Source: Acinetobacter tianfuensis
GTDB taxonomy: Bacteria > Pseudomonadota > Gammaproteobacteria > Pseudomonadales > Moraxellaceae
Length of the DNA: 64,000 nt
Reading direction: 5' to 3'
Assembly: GCF_003611465.1 (NCBI RefSeq)
Contig: NZ_RAXV01000013.1
Location: 17,206-81,205, forward strand
Shown here: positions 53,424-63,087 of the stretch, piece by piece
Layout: every line of letters starts with the position of its first letter
Numbering within the stretch: position 1 is the stretch's first letter
Program-made: the position numbers and the translations under genes
Notes under the pieces: generated by a model
The model's input: the letters and a program-made list of their open reading frames with translations, nothing else
Database searches by the model: none
Told to the model about the DNA's origin: nothing

Positions 53424-53494
53424 ACCTCTCCCTAACCCTCTCCTAAAAGGAGAGGGAACTCCTTCTCCCTCTGGGAGAAGGTTGGGATGAGGGC
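53424..53494. repeat. Palindromic dispersed repeat inside the leuCD spacer
   Basis: About 70 bases with two internal hairpins, CCCTCTCCT / AGGAGAGGG (53436-53456) and CTTCTCCC / GGGAGAAG (53462-53480). The flanks ACCTCTCCCTAACC and GGTTGGGATGAGGG can also pair imperfectly to form an outer stem, giving a cloverleaf-like shape. Sequences of this composition occur as intergenic repeats in several gammaproteobacteria. Confidence 0.75.
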
Positions 53495-53499
53495 TTAAA

Positions 53500-54933
53500 C
53501 TAGAATGTGCGCACATCCACAAAATGACCTGCAATTGCCGCTGCTGCTGCCATTGCTGGGCTTACTAAGTGTGTACGGCCGCCATTACCTTGCCGGCCTT
53601 CAAAGTTACGGTTTGACGTTGATGCGCAGTGCTCGCCTGGCTGTAACTTATCAGCATTCATTGCTAAACACATTGAGCAGCCTGGTTCACGCCATTCAAA
53701 ACCCGCTTCAATTAAAATTTTATCCAAGCCTTCGGCTTCTGCTTGCGCTTTTACCAAACCAGAACCCGGAACAACCATCGCTTGCTTGATTGTGCTTGCT
53801 ACTTTTTTGCCTTTAGCAACCTCAGCTGCTGCGCGGATATCTTCAATACGTGAATTCGTACATGAACCGATAAATACGCGGTCTAACTGAATATCTGCCA
53901 ATGCTTGACCTGCATTTAAACCCATATAGCTATAAGCGCGTGTCCAGTCATTACGCTGAACGTCGTCTTTCGCCTGTTCCAACGTTGGAACTGCTTGAGA
54001 CACTGGAATGACCATTTCAGGAGAAGTTCCCCAAGACACTTGCGGCTCAATCTCTTCACCCTGCAATACAACTACAGTATCAAAATACGCGCCTTCGTCA
54101 GAAACTAAAGTATTCCAATATTCTACCGCTGCATCCCATTGCTCGCCTTGAGGCGCATAAGGACGGCCTTTGACATATTCGATGGTTTTGTCATCAACAG
54201 CAACCATGCCTACACGCGCACCGCCTTCAATAGCCATGTTGCAAACCGTCATACGGCCTTCAATAGACATATCACGGAACACTTGACCGCCGAATTCAAT
54301 TGCATGGCCTGTACCGCCCGCAGTCCCGATTTTACCAATAATGGCCAAAACCACATCTTTGGGTGTTACGCCTTGACCCAATTGACCGTCAACACGCACC
54401 AGCATATTTTTCATTTTCTTTTGAACCAAGCATTGTGTTGCCAATACATGTTCAACTTCTGAAGTACCAATACCATGCGCCAAACAGCCGAAAGCGCCAT
54501 GTGTTGCTGTATGTGAGTCACCGCAAACAACCGTCATGCCCGGCAACGTCAAACCTTGCTCAGGCCCCACGACATGGGCAATACCTTGACGCACATCATT
54601 AATATCAAATTGCGCGACATTAAATGTTTTGCAGTTGTCATCTAAGGTTTGCACTTGGATACGTGAGGTATCGTCTTCAATACCCGCAATACCTTCAGAA
54701 CGCTCTTTGCTTGAAGTCGGCACGTTATGGTCCGGTGTCGCAACGTTCGCGCTTAAACGCCAAGGCTGGCGGCCTGCAAGCTGTAAACCCTCAAAGGCTT
54801 GAGGCGATGTTACTTCATGCAGCAAATGGCGGTCGATATACAGTAAAGAGGAGCCGTCATCGCGTTGTTTTACTAAGTGGTCATCCCACAATTTGTCATA
54901 TAATGTTTTTGCTTTTTGGGTTTCGCCTGCCAT
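53500..54933 (-). CDS. leuC: 3-Isopropylmalate dehydratase large subunit
   Basis: Aconitase-type isomerase subunit with a [4Fe-4S] cluster. The 477-aa form begins [19 protein letters not shown]. The cluster Cys residues lie in [11 protein letters not shown] and GCSMCLAMN, and the [12 protein letters not shown] block is conserved. ATG 54933 is preferred to the 54969 ATG, which would add 12 residues; GGAG lies 9 bases upstream. Confidence 0.96.
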   Translation of the reverse strand: MAGETQKAKTLYDKLWDDHLVKQRDDGSSLLYIDRHLLHEVTSPQAFEGLQLAGRQPWRLSANVATPDHNVPTSSKERSEGIAGIEDDTSRIQVQTLDDNCKTFNVAQFDINDVRQGIAHVVGPEQGLTLPGMTVVCGDSHTATHGAFGCLAHGIGTSEVEHVLATQCLVQKKMKNMLVRVDGQLGQGVTPKDVVLAIIGKIGTAGGTGHAIEFGGQVFRDMSIEGRMTVCNMAIEGGARVGMVAVDDKTIEYVKGRPYAPQGEQWDAAVEYWNTLVSDEGAYFDTVVVLQGEEIEPQVSWGTSPEMVIPVSQAVPTLEQAKDDVQRNDWTRAYSYMGLNAGQALADIQLDRVFIGSCTNSRIEDIRAAAEVAKGKKVASTIKQAMVVPGSGLVKAQAEAEGLDKILIEAGFEWREPGCSMCLAMNADKLQPGEHCASTSNRNFEGRQGNGGRTHLVSPAMAAAAAIAGHFVDVRTF

Positions 54934-55302
54934 GTCGATATGCTCCACTGGACTGGGTAATTCTGTCATTAACTTCGATTATAACCACGTATTCACATAA
55001 ATCTAATTTATCATTTTTATTAGTTTGAAAACTTTTAGGAATTTATTTTCTCTGTTCAAAAGCACAGCAAAATACCTCTAAACGCAGGCGCTCTGCACTT
55101 ACAGCCAGCCTTACACTCAGCATGTCTTACAGCAGAATCCCTCATTTTTATACAGCTCCTGCAACCAGCAATAAAAATGATAAAAATAGCCTCCATAAAA
55201 AATCTGCTTTTCCGATAAGGCCTAAAAATAATTCCGCATTTACAATGCAAATAAGAATCATTATTAATATCTATTCAGCCAAATCAAAAATGAGGAACAC
55301 GC
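54934..55302. other. Spacer between leuC and the DUF2061 gene
   Basis: A 369-base AT-rich spacer. It holds the leuC promoter region and, near its right end, a Fur-box-like site. I see no leader peptide with a Leu-codon run and no attenuator hairpin; other structures are absent. Confidence 0.5.
55247..55265 (+). promoter_or_regulatory. Putative Fur box upstream of the DUF2061 gene
   Basis: GCAAATAAGAATCATTATT matches the Fur consensus GATAATGATAATCATTATC at 13-14 of 19 positions, with the right half AATCATTAT intact. It lies 38 bases before the ATG. Confidence 0.5.
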
Positions 55303-55539
55303 ATGGCCAATATTCAGCAGTTCGTAGCAAGCAATCAGCGTATGTTTAAAAAGACATTGAGCTATTATGTTATGCATATCACCGTCGCAATGTTGGTGGG
55401 CTATTTTGTCACTGGCAGTCTTTGGATGGCAGTAACTTTAAGTTTATTAGAGCCCACAATTCAAGCTTTCGCATACTTTTTTCATGAACGTATTTGGGAG
55501 AAAAAAAACCAAGCAGCCGATAAAAAAGCAATCGCTTAA
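55303..55539 (+). CDS. DUF2061 membrane protein
   Basis: A 78-aa protein with two hydrophobic helices (about 21-38 and 42-58) and a charged, Lys-rich C-terminus. This is the two-helix layout of the DUF2061 family (SYYVMHITVAMLVGYFVTGS and LSLLEPTIQAFAYFFHERIW). Function unknown. GAGGAAC precedes its ATG. The adjacent Fur box suggests it may respond to iron. Confidence 0.82.
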   Translation: MANIQQFVASNQRMFKKTLSYYVMHITVAMLVGYFVTGSLWMAVTLSLLEPTIQAFAYFFHERIWEKKNQAADKKAIA

Positions 55540-55563
55540 CAACTGTATCGGCGTTCCTCATGC

Positions 55564-55588
55564 CGCCGCCTTCAGGCGGTTTTTTTAT
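55564..55588 (+). terminator. Terminator after the DUF2061 gene
   Basis: CCGCC / GGCGG stem with a TTCA loop and a T run. Confidence 0.85.
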
Positions 55589-55801
55589 CCGCCTGAACCG
55601 ATCACAGCTCATCCCGCCCCCAGCTGCATTCAGTTTTAAAACTCATTTATAAAGTTTAAATAGATGTACTTTTTATTGATTTATTTAGCGAATATTATGA
55701 TTGCATAAGTTTAGTACAAAAAACTAAAGTTTTTCTTTGATTAATTCTAAAATTTTCTAAATAATAAACCTAAGCATAAAAAATCTTTATGGGTGATTAA
55801 A

Positions 55802-56671
55802 ATGAATCTTGCTGCTTTTGAAGCCTTTGTCAAAGTCATGGAAACAGGTTCTATTTCTTTGGCAGCCGATCAGCTTTTTATTACCCAGCCTGCGGTCACA
55901 AAGCGCATTCACAGTCTGGAAGAATACTTTGGCGTGAAGCTATTTGAATCAGCTGGGCGCGGTGTTCAAGCTACTCATGCAGCTCATTCTTTATTGCCAA
56001 AAGTGAAAAACTGGCTGAATGAACTGGGCGATATTCATCACACCCTAAGTCATGAACAGAGCCTCATTAAAGGCAAGCTGAAAATCGGCACCAGTCATCA
56101 TATCGGCCTGCATCATTTACCCAATCATCTGCGAAACTATGTACAAGAGTATCCTGAAGTCACACTGGATGTGCACTTTGTGGATTCTGAACAGGCGCAT
56201 GAACAAGTGCTTGCAGGTGACTTGGAGCTGGCATTTTTAACACTGCCTCCGCAGGGCGATGACCGCTTAAGCTATGTCAATATTTGGAATGATCCGCTGG
56301 TTTTTGTCGCAGCGCCCTTCCATCCGCTTGCACAAAAGCAGGATTTAACACTCGAAGATTTAATTGAATACCCAAGCCTGTTGCCTGCTGCGCAAACCTA
56401 TACCAGCCAAATCACGCTGGCAGAGTTTGAAAAACAGGGCGTGAAACCTAAAATCACGATGAGCAACAACCCGCTTGAATCAATTCGAATGCTGGCTTCT
56501 ATTGGTCTGGGCTGGTCAGTTTTACCCAAAACCATGCTGAATAGTGAATTAACGCAGCTCGACATTAACTTGGTCATGCACAGGCAATTAGGCATGGTGT
56601 GGCATCCGGGCCGCACCCAGTCCAAAGCGGCTGAAGCTTTAGTCAGCCTAATGCAGCAGATCAGAAGATAA
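55802..56671 (+). CDS. LysR-family transcriptional regulator
   Basis: A 289-aa LTTR. HTH at residues about 4-62 (AFVKVMETGSISLAADQL, FITQPAVTKRIHSLEEYFG), then the two-domain substrate-binding part. ATG 55802 fits the GGGTGA SD; the longer GTG frame start at 55793 is not needed. A LysR gene near leuC is also known in Pseudomonas, but here it is separated by the DUF2061 gene. Effector unknown. Confidence 0.88.
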   Translation: MNLAAFEAFVKVMETGSISLAADQLFITQPAVTKRIHSLEEYFGVKLFESAGRGVQATHAAHSLLPKVKNWLNELGDIHHTLSHEQSLIKGKLKIGTSHHIGLHHLPNHLRNYVQEYPEVTLDVHFVDSEQAHEQVLAGDLELAFLTLPPQGDDRLSYVNIWNDPLVFVAAPFHPLAQKQDLTLEDLIEYPSLLPAAQTYTSQITLAEFEKQGVKPKITMSNNPLESIRMLASIGLGWSVLPKTMLNSELTQLDINLVMHRQLGMVWHPGRTQSKAAEALVSLMQQIRR

Positions 56672-56938
56672 CAGCGCTGTATTCAAGTAAGGAAAAACTC
56701 ACGGCAAACCGCAACGTCTGCCGCAGCGATGCAACTCTGCGCCCCAAAAGCACATTGGCCGATAATACAGCCAAACGACCTGACATAGAAAAAGCGCCGA
56801 CATTAAAACTGCAGATTAATTTTCAGCCAAAATCTGAGCAGCATGTTTCTAATCTCAAACTTTCACAGCAGGATTAAAATGCAGTCCCCCCCTGTCCAAA
56901 CAAACTTGGAAAGGGTTGATGTCTTTTTGCAGCCGCAC
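56672..56938. other. Gene-free spacer
   Basis: 267 bases without a convincing ORF or strong hairpin. A run of C (about 56886-56892) is the only striking feature. Confidence 0.4.
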
Positions 56939-57181
56939 TTATGAGCGGGCTGAATCCTCATGCAAAGACTCATTGAGCTGATCGACAATAATTGCCCATT
57001 CGCCATCAGACTGAATTTTTTCAGCTAAAAACTGACGTTGACCCTCACTCCAAAACTCAGCTTCTGCAATAAAAGTCTGTGCATTCAGCTGGTGAGTTGC
57101 AATAAATAAAGCAATCGCTTCTTCACTTGAGTCTAGGCCCAATTGTTCAAACAAATTTGTCATGCGCGGACGTACATTCAT
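56939..57181 (-). CDS. DUF2789-like small protein
   Basis: An 80-aa acidic protein, starting MNVRPRMTNLFEQLGLDSSEE, the pattern of DUF2789: a short helical N-terminus and a FIATHQLNAQTFIAEAEFWSE stretch. AAGGAGA is well placed before ATG 57181, which rules out the 57220 start. Function unknown. Confidence 0.78.
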   Translation of the reverse strand: MNVRPRMTNLFEQLGLDSSEEAIALFIATHQLNAQTFIAEAEFWSEGQRQFLAEKIQSDGEWAIIVDQLNESLHEDSARS

Positions 57182-57319
57182 GCTGTTCTCCTTATTTATT
57201 ACACTGCGATGCAGCATCACTTATTCTTCAATCTAAGGATATAACATGGAAGCTGCAGCGACTCAATTGTCTGGCAGCAGCCTTTTCAGCGATATGCCAA
57301 ATGCAGATGTCCGCATACA

Positions 57320-57802
57320 TTAATACTGCAAAAATGGCGTATATAAGATAAATAGAACCACAGCCTGCGCAAATAACCAGACGATAGGCTGACTAAGGGC
57401 TGTACCGCCCGCTTCGGCAAAAAACTTAGGGCTGTACTTTGGCTGATGCATATAGGCGCGCACTTTTTGCTGTGCAAAAGATGCATACATCCGTTTCCCA
57501 ATCAAACCATAAATAATATTGGGCAATATGCTGAACGCAAAGAACGCTTCAGCAGATAAACCAATAATTGCACCCAAAACTGCGCCAAAAAATAATAGGG
57601 CCAGCAGCAAAAAGAAATGGGCATACATTTTTCTGTACAGCAGCCAATACGCGCCAAAAAGAAAACCTGCGAAGCTAAAGCCCGCTTTCTCGCTGTACAA
57701 TGCATCTATATAGCTTTGAGCTCTTGGTCCAATAAAAATCTGCAGCAAAGTATTTTCAGAAGGCAAAGCCTCTGCTTGAGATTCAGCTGTGCTGGATGTC
57801 AT
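57320..57802 (-). CDS. DUF2628 membrane protein
   Basis: A 160-aa protein. The N-terminal 25 residues are Ser/Ala-rich; a DUF2628-type region (FAGFLFGAYWLLYRKMYAHF) begins at about 45, followed by three or four hydrophobic helices. ATG 57802 is chosen because an upstream extension of 41 residues has no family similarity. Function unknown; relatives are often annotated only as DUF2628. Confidence 0.75.
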   Translation of the reverse strand: MTSSTAESQAEALPSENTLLQIFIGPRAQSYIDALYSEKAGFSFAGFLFGAYWLLYRKMYAHFFLLLALLFFGAVLGAIIGLSAEAFFAFSILPNIIYGLIGKRMYASFAQQKVRAYMHQPKYSPKFFAEAGGTALSQPIVWLFAQAVVLFILYTPFLQY

Positions 57803-57925
57803 CTTCAAATTCGTTCTACACTCATAAGTCCTTCTGGCAGGCGGGCCCCTGCTCTGATTTATACTGGCAGTCAAGCCCGATGCCAGCTGTGCCGCCTGCA
57901 GCAATGACAGACAGCATGCGCTCAT

Positions 57926-58576
57926 TTAAATCGACCAGTCCTGAATATCCCAGCCCTGTTCCTTGGCTAAAGCCTCTAAACGGTCATCAGGATTTACAGC
58001 TATCGCATGATCTGCATATTCCAGTAAAAAGCGGTCATTGATTGAATCTGAGTATGCCCAGGACTCAGTGACATCACGGCCTTCCAGCCATTGATCCAAA
58101 CGCGCCAGCTTGCCTTTTTGATAACACGGAATGTTCACCACTTTACCTGTATATTTACCGTCAACAACTTCAGCATTGGTAGCAATAATTTCAGTAATGC
58201 CAAATTCACGGAAAATCGGCGCTGTAATAAAATCAGAAGTTGCGGTAATGCCCGCCAGCTGATGGCCTGCATCTTTATGCGCTTGAATGGCTTTAAAACC
58301 TTCGGGACGCATCTGTGCACGAATGACTTTTGTCATAAACAGCTCATGCAGTTCTGTCAAATAAGCATGGTCATGCTGCGTTAAAAATTCAAAGACAAAT
58401 TCGTTATACGCAATTGGATCTAACTGCCCGGCTTTGTAGTCTTCATAGAACTTGTCATTCATGGCGCGATGGCGGATAGGATCAACCAAGCCTTCATTGA
58501 CCAAAAACTCTCCCCAAGAATGGTCCGAGTCTGTATTTAATAAGGTGTGATCAAGATCAAACAGCGCCAATTTCAT
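57926..58576 (-). CDS. HAD-IB family phosphatase (SerB-like)
   Basis: A 216-aa HAD hydrolase. Motif I LFDLDHTLL (nucleophile Asp7, acid-base Asp9), motif II AGITATSDF, Lys in the KGKLARLD segment, and motif IV SDSINDRFLL, with an IB-type cap between I and II. The family contains phosphoserine phosphatases and histidinol-phosphatases, and this one may be either. Single gene on the minus strand. Confidence 0.87.
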   Translation of the reverse strand: MKLALFDLDHTLLNTDSDHSWGEFLVNEGLVDPIRHRAMNDKFYEDYKAGQLDPIAYNEFVFEFLTQHDHAYLTELHELFMTKVIRAQMRPEGFKAIQAHKDAGHQLAGITATSDFITAPIFREFGITEIIATNAEVVDGKYTGKVVNIPCYQKGKLARLDQWLEGRDVTESWAYSDSINDRFLLEYADHAIAVNPDDRLEALAKEQGWDIQDWSI

Positions 58577-58759
58577 GAAAATACTCGTAAAAACTAAAAT
58601 TTAAGAAAAAAATTGTAAATCTATCTCCGCTAGTCGATAGAAATTCGTTAAGATCATAGCAATTTTAACATTATTTACACTTTGCTTTTTTCGAGTTGGA
58701 TAAAGAAATAATAATCCCCGAAGGCAAAGGTATAAATTACACAATATTTAGGTAGCCAA

Positions 58760-59248
58760 ATGATCGATTCGGAAGGTTTCCGACCCAATGTCGGGATCAT
58801 CTTGGCAAACGAATTTGGACAAGTTTTATGGGCAAAACGCATTGGGCATAATGCATGGCAATTTCCGCAAGGAGGTATCCAGCATGGAGAAACCCCTGAA
58901 CAGGCACTTTATCGTGAGCTGAGAGAAGAAGTTGGCTTACTGCCCGAACACGTCCAAATTATTGCGCAGACTAAAGGCTGGCTGCGCTATCGTTTGCCGC
59001 ACCGCTACATCCGCTCAGACTCTGAGCCGGTTTGTATTGGTCAAAAACAAAAGTGGTTTTTATTACAGCTCACAGCTTCGGCACAAAATATCCGTTTAAA
59101 TTTGTCCGATCCGCCTGAGTTTGATCAATGGCAATGGGTAAGTTATTGGTACCCGCTTGGACAAGTCGTTAATTTTAAACGTGACGTCTACCGCAAGGCC
59201 ATGGTCGAATTATGCAATCAGCTGCCGAATAAAAAGATAAAAATCTAG
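58760..59248 (+). CDS. rppH: RNA pyrophosphohydrolase RppH
   Basis: Removes pyrophosphate from 5'-triphosphate RNAs, starting decay. A 162-aa Nudix protein with the full Nudix box: [20 protein letters not shown] then VGL (residues about 34-56). The sequence matches the RppH core ([17 protein letters not shown] start). It is followed at 66 bases by ptsP, a conserved neighbour. Confidence 0.96.
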   Translation: MIDSEGFRPNVGIILANEFGQVLWAKRIGHNAWQFPQGGIQHGETPEQALYRELREEVGLLPEHVQIIAQTKGWLRYRLPHRYIRSDSEPVCIGQKQKWFLLQLTASAQNIRLNLSDPPEFDQWQWVSYWYPLGQVVNFKRDVYRKAMVELCNQLPNKKIKI

Positions 59249-59314
59249 CCCAGCTGCAGATTTTTAGGATAACTGTTGATATAAATAGAGTGAAATAAAC
59301 AAGGAGCAGACCCG

Positions 59315-61612
59315 ATGTCGAATATGCAGCTAGACACTTTAAGACGTATTGTTCAAGAGATCAATGCTTCTGTCAGTTTGCATGAATCTCTCGACATTAT
59401 GGTGAACCAAGTGGCAGAAGCCATGCATGTCGATGTCTGCTCAATTTATTTGCTGGATGAACGCAATCAGCGCTATTTACTGATGGCATCTAAAGGTTTG
59501 AATCCTGAGTCAGTCGGCCATGTTTCCCTGCATACCAATGAAGGCCTTGTAGGCCTTGTGGGGCAGCGTGAAGAAATTGTCAATTTAGACAATGCGCCAA
59601 AGCACGAGCGTTTCCTTTACCTGCCTGAAACAGGCGAAGAAATTTATAACTCATTCCTAGGCGTGCCCGTCATGTACCGCCGTAAAGTCATGGGTGTATT
59701 GGTGGTTCAAAATAAAGAATCCCAAGATTTCTCTGAAGCCGCAGAATCCTTCCTCGTAACCTTATGCGCCCAGCTCTCAGGTGTAATTGCCCATGCGCAT
59801 GCAGTCGGCAATATTGACGTTTTCCGTAAACCGAATACTTTACCTGCCTATAAAACCTTTCAGGGCATTTCAGGTTCAGGCGGCATTGCGCTGGGCCGCG
59901 CAGTCATTCTCTATCCGCCTGCAGATTTGGCAGCTGTGCCTGACCGCGAAGCGGATGACATCAGTGAAGAACTGGAGCTGCTGGATCATGCTATTGATTC
60001 TGTACGTCTAGAAATTCAGTCACTGGATGACAAAATGCAAGATGCGCTGATGGCCGAAGAACGCGCCCTGTTCAGCGTGTTTTTACGCATGCTGGATGAA
60101 AATGCCCTGCCGGCAGAAATCAAAGATGAAATCCGTGAAGGCAACTGGGCACAAGGTGCAGTGCGCATCGTCATTGATAAACACGTTGCCCTGTTCGCGC
60201 AAATGGAAGATGACTATTTGCGTGAACGTGTCGCTGACCTGAAAGACTTAGGCCGCCGCATTTTAGCCCGCCTGCAGGAAGATGACGCCAGCCACCGCGA
60301 CATTACGGCGGAAAGTATTTTAATTGGCGATGAAATTTCAACAGCAGCTTTGGTTGAATTGCCTGTCGATAAAATTGCAGCCATTGTCACCACTGAAGGC
60401 GCAATGAATTCACATATGGTGATCGTTGCGCGCGCTTTGGGCATTCCAACAGTCGTTGGTGTTACTGAACTGCCGATCAACACGCTCGATGATGTCGAAA
60501 TGATTGTAGATGCGCATCAAGGCCGCGTATTTATCAATCCGCCGCGCCGTCTGCGTACACGCTATAAAGATATTCAAAAAGAAGAAGAACTGATCGCCAA
60601 AGATCTGAAGCAGTATGAGACCAAAGATGCCATCACGCCTGATGGCGTTGCAGTGCGGTTATTTGTCAACACAGGTCTGATGATTGATGTGGTGCGCGGC
60701 GTACAGCGCGGCGCGAAGGGCGTAGGCTTATACCGCTCTGAAATTCCATTTATGCTGCGTGACCGCTTCCCCGGCGAGGAAGAACAGCGCACCATTTACC
60801 GCCAGCAGCTCAGCCACTTTGCCAACAAGCCTGTGGTGATGCGTACCCTCGATATTGGCGCAGATAAGGACTTGCCTTATTTCTCAATAGAAGAAGAAAA
60901 CTCAGCTCTTGGCTGGCGCGGCATCCGCTTTACGCTCGATCATCCTGAAATTTTTTCTTCGCAAATCCGCGCCATGCTCAAAGCCAGCATCGGCCTGAAT
61001 AACCTGCATATTTTACTGCCAATGGTCACCAGTGTCAGTGAAGTTGAAGAGGCGCTGTATCTGCTTGACCGTGACTGGCAGGCCGTCCAAGAAGAAGAAC
61101 AGGTCAAAATTACCAAGCCGAAAATCGGCATTATGGTCGAAGTGCCGAGTGTGCTGCTGCAGATTGAAGAGTTTGCTGAACTGGTTGACTTCTTCTCTGT
61201 CGGTTCAAACGATTTAACCCAATACTTGCTGGCTGTTGACCGCAACAACCCCCGTGTAGCCAACGTTTACTCACACCTGCACCCTGCTGTGCTGCGCGCC
61301 TTAAACCGCTTAGTGCAGGAATGTCATAAATACGATAAGCCAATCAGCATTTGCGGTGAAATGGCAGGTGATCCGCTGTCTGCTGTACTGCTGATGGCCA
61401 TGGGCTTTAACACACTGTCCATGAGCTCCAGCAACATTTTGCGGGTACGTAAAGCCATTTGCCATGTACCGATGACCGATGCCCAAGAACAGCTTAAACA
61501 TGTATTAAAAATGAGTAATCCGCTGATGGTCAAAAGCTGGATGGAATACTATTTTAAAACCCACGGCCTCAGTGATATGGTCAAAGCCTCTACACGTATA
61601 GTCAGCGCTTAA
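59315..61612 (+). CDS. ptsP: PEP-protein phosphotransferase PtsP (EI-Ntr)
   Basis: Autophosphorylates from phosphoenolpyruvate and passes phosphate to NPr in the nitrogen PTS. 765 aa. The N-terminal GAF domain covers about 1-165, and the phosphohistidine domain carries His367 in GAMNSHMVIVARALGIP. The C-terminal PEP-binding barrel includes GVGLYRSEIPFM and the final GEMAGDPLSAVLLMAMGF. It follows rppH and precedes a small membrane-protein gene. Confidence 0.95.
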   Translation: MSNMQLDTLRRIVQEINASVSLHESLDIMVNQVAEAMHVDVCSIYLLDERNQRYLLMASKGLNPESVGHVSLHTNEGLVGLVGQREEIVNLDNAPKHERFLYLPETGEEIYNSFLGVPVMYRRKVMGVLVVQNKESQDFSEAAESFLVTLCAQLSGVIAHAHAVGNIDVFRKPNTLPAYKTFQGISGSGGIALGRAVILYPPADLAAVPDREADDISEELELLDHAIDSVRLEIQSLDDKMQDALMAEERALFSVFLRMLDENALPAEIKDEIREGNWAQGAVRIVIDKHVALFAQMEDDYLRERVADLKDLGRRILARLQEDDASHRDITAESILIGDEISTAALVELPVDKIAAIVTTEGAMNSHMVIVARALGIPTVVGVTELPINTLDDVEMIVDAHQGRVFINPPRRLRTRYKDIQKEEELIAKDLKQYETKDAITPDGVAVRLFVNTGLMIDVVRGVQRGAKGVGLYRSEIPFMLRDRFPGEEEQRTIYRQQLSHFANKPVVMRTLDIGADKDLPYFSIEEENSALGWRGIRFTLDHPEIFSSQIRAMLKASIGLNNLHILLPMVTSVSEVEEALYLLDRDWQAVQEEEQVKITKPKIGIMVEVPSVLLQIEEFAELVDFFSVGSNDLTQYLLAVDRNNPRVANVYSHLHPAVLRALNRLVQECHKYDKPISICGEMAGDPLSAVLLMAMGFNTLSMSSSNILRVRKAICHVPMTDAQEQLKHVLKMSNPLMVKSWMEYYFKTHGLSDMVKASTRIVSA

Positions 61613-61665
61613 TCAATCGTTGCCAATACACAATTGCAATGCCTGCATAGGCCAAGAAGGCGGTT

Positions 61666-62121
61666 ATGGATTTTATTCTATTTTTGATCTTTGCTGGCAT
61701 CATCTTTTATTTCAGCCAAATTAAACCCCGCTTAGAACAGCAGCGGGCAGAAGAAGCTGATACAGCAAAGCCTGCAAAAAAAATGCGCTCCAAACTGGTT
61801 GCAGCAAGCACTCACCAGCCTGTAAAGCAACAGGAAAAACGTGTAAATCGTCCATCCGATCCTGTACTTTTAGGCATTGAAATTACAGCGTCCCAGCAGC
61901 GCCGCCTTGGCAAAAATGATCCTTCTGTACTGGCTGCACAGCGCGCTAAACAGCTGCATCAGGCACAGCAGGCTGACTCTAGCTTTTTTGAACACATGAC
62001 CAGTCAAGTGGAACACGTATTCAAACAAGCGAATGAAGCCCCAAAACATCAAAGTGCAGCGTCTAGATCGAAGTCAAAGCCAGTATTGGACAAGCTGTTT
62101 GATAACTTATTTTCAAAATAA
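61666..62121 (+). CDS. Small membrane-anchored protein downstream of ptsP
   Basis: A 151-aa protein with one N-terminal helix (residues about 3-17), then a basic, Gln/Lys-rich cytosolic tail. No recognised domain. It is 54 bases after ptsP on the same strand with no clear terminator between them, so a shared transcript is possible. Confidence 0.6.
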   Translation: MDFILFLIFAGIIFYFSQIKPRLEQQRAEEADTAKPAKKMRSKLVAASTHQPVKQQEKRVNRPSDPVLLGIEITASQQRRLGKNDPSVLAAQRAKQLHQAQQADSSFFEHMTSQVEHVFKQANEAPKHQSAASRSKSKPVLDKLFDNLFSK

Positions 62122-62188
62122 AAAGTGTTTCCCCCGCCACACTCCAGCTCAAAACAATTGTTTTTAAATACAGTATGGAACCATCCGC

Positions 62189-62779
62189 ATGAACCTAGGC
62201 ATATTATTATTCGACGAGGTTGAAGTTTTAGATTTTGCTGGCCCTTTTGAAGTGTTCTCTATTTGCAGCGGGTCAGAGCAGCAAAAATTATTTAATGTAT
62301 TTACCGTCTCTGAGCAGCCTGAAGTCACTGCACGCAATGGTTTACAGGTCAAAAGCCATTACACCTTAGACACCGCCCCGCACATTGATATTTTAGTGAT
62401 TCCAGGCGGTCTAGGGGCTGAAACGGTAGAAATGTATAACCCGCGGTTAAGACAATGGCTGCTGCAGCGTCATGCACAGGCTCAACTGACTTTTTCGATT
62501 TGTACTGGCGCATTTATTTTGGCAGAAGCAGGTTTGCTGAATGGTTTAAAAGCCACAACGCACTGGATGGACATCGCGCGGCTCACACAAGAATATCCGC
62601 AAATTGAAGTGCTCAGCGATGTGAAATATGTCGATGAAGGCAAAATTATTACAGCTGCAGGGATTTCTTCTGGGATCAATGCATCGCTTTATATTGTCGC
62701 CAAATTGCATGGCCTAGAGATTGCGAAGCAAACAGCGAAACGTATGGAATATGATGCGGCATTTGTTGATGCAGAATAA
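62189..62779 (+). CDS. DJ-1/PfpI family protein (isonitrile-hydratase-like)
   Basis: A 196-aa class I glutamine-amidotransferase-fold protein with nucleophile Cys105 in FSICTGAFILAEAG and an N-terminal ILLFDEVEVLDFAGPFEVF. This is the branch that includes isonitrile hydratases and AraC-linked sensors, but there is no attached HTH here. Enzymatic role unknown. It meets the DUF7230-like gene tail-to-tail with a one-base gap. Confidence 0.85.
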   Translation: MNLGILLFDEVEVLDFAGPFEVFSICSGSEQQKLFNVFTVSEQPEVTARNGLQVKSHYTLDTAPHIDILVIPGGLGAETVEMYNPRLRQWLLQRHAQAQLTFSICTGAFILAEAGLLNGLKATTHWMDIARLTQEYPQIEVLSDVKYVDEGKIITAAGISSGINASLYIVAKLHGLEIAKQTAKRMEYDAAFVDAE

Positions 62780-62780
62780 T

Positions 62781-62981
62781 TTAACGTACTAAAAAATTGG
62801 AAAATACACTGAAATAAAAAGGGAGATAATCTTTCGAATATCCCCCTTTTTTGTGCTTTGCATAGCCGCGTTTCGCATTTTTCTTTCGATCTACAAAAGT
62901 TTGGCTTTTGTTAAAATCGTTCATATGTTTTGCCACAAAGTTGCGGATTTCAACTTCAGGCAGGACTTTTTTCTTGGCCAT
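62781..62981 (-). CDS. DUF7230-like short basic protein
   Basis: A 66-aa very basic protein starting MAKKKVLPEVEIRNFVAKHM. The pattern of an AKKK start and a KKNAKRGYAKHKKGG centre resembles the DUF7230 group. The last 20 codons overlap an imperfect hairpin (62820-62850) with A/T runs that could terminate transcription, so the final residues (YFSVFSNFLVR) may be a recent 3' extension. ATG 62981 is preferred to 62987. Confidence 0.65.
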   Translation of the reverse strand: MAKKKVLPEVEIRNFVAKHMNDFNKSQTFVDRKKNAKRGYAKHKKGGYSKDYLPFYFSVFSNFLVR

Positions 62982-63087
62982 TTGCATTCACCTTTTTGCT
63001 CATGCAGCACCCTCGTGCTGTATTGCATATATTGGACAAATTTTGGCAAATTTCAAGCCTTTTTTATACGTATTTCAAACCTGTCCC

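Noticed and set aside
53505..55028. Plus-strand ORFs opposite leuC, including 54624-55028
   Set aside because: They are antisense shadows of leuC with odd His- and Cys-rich composition.
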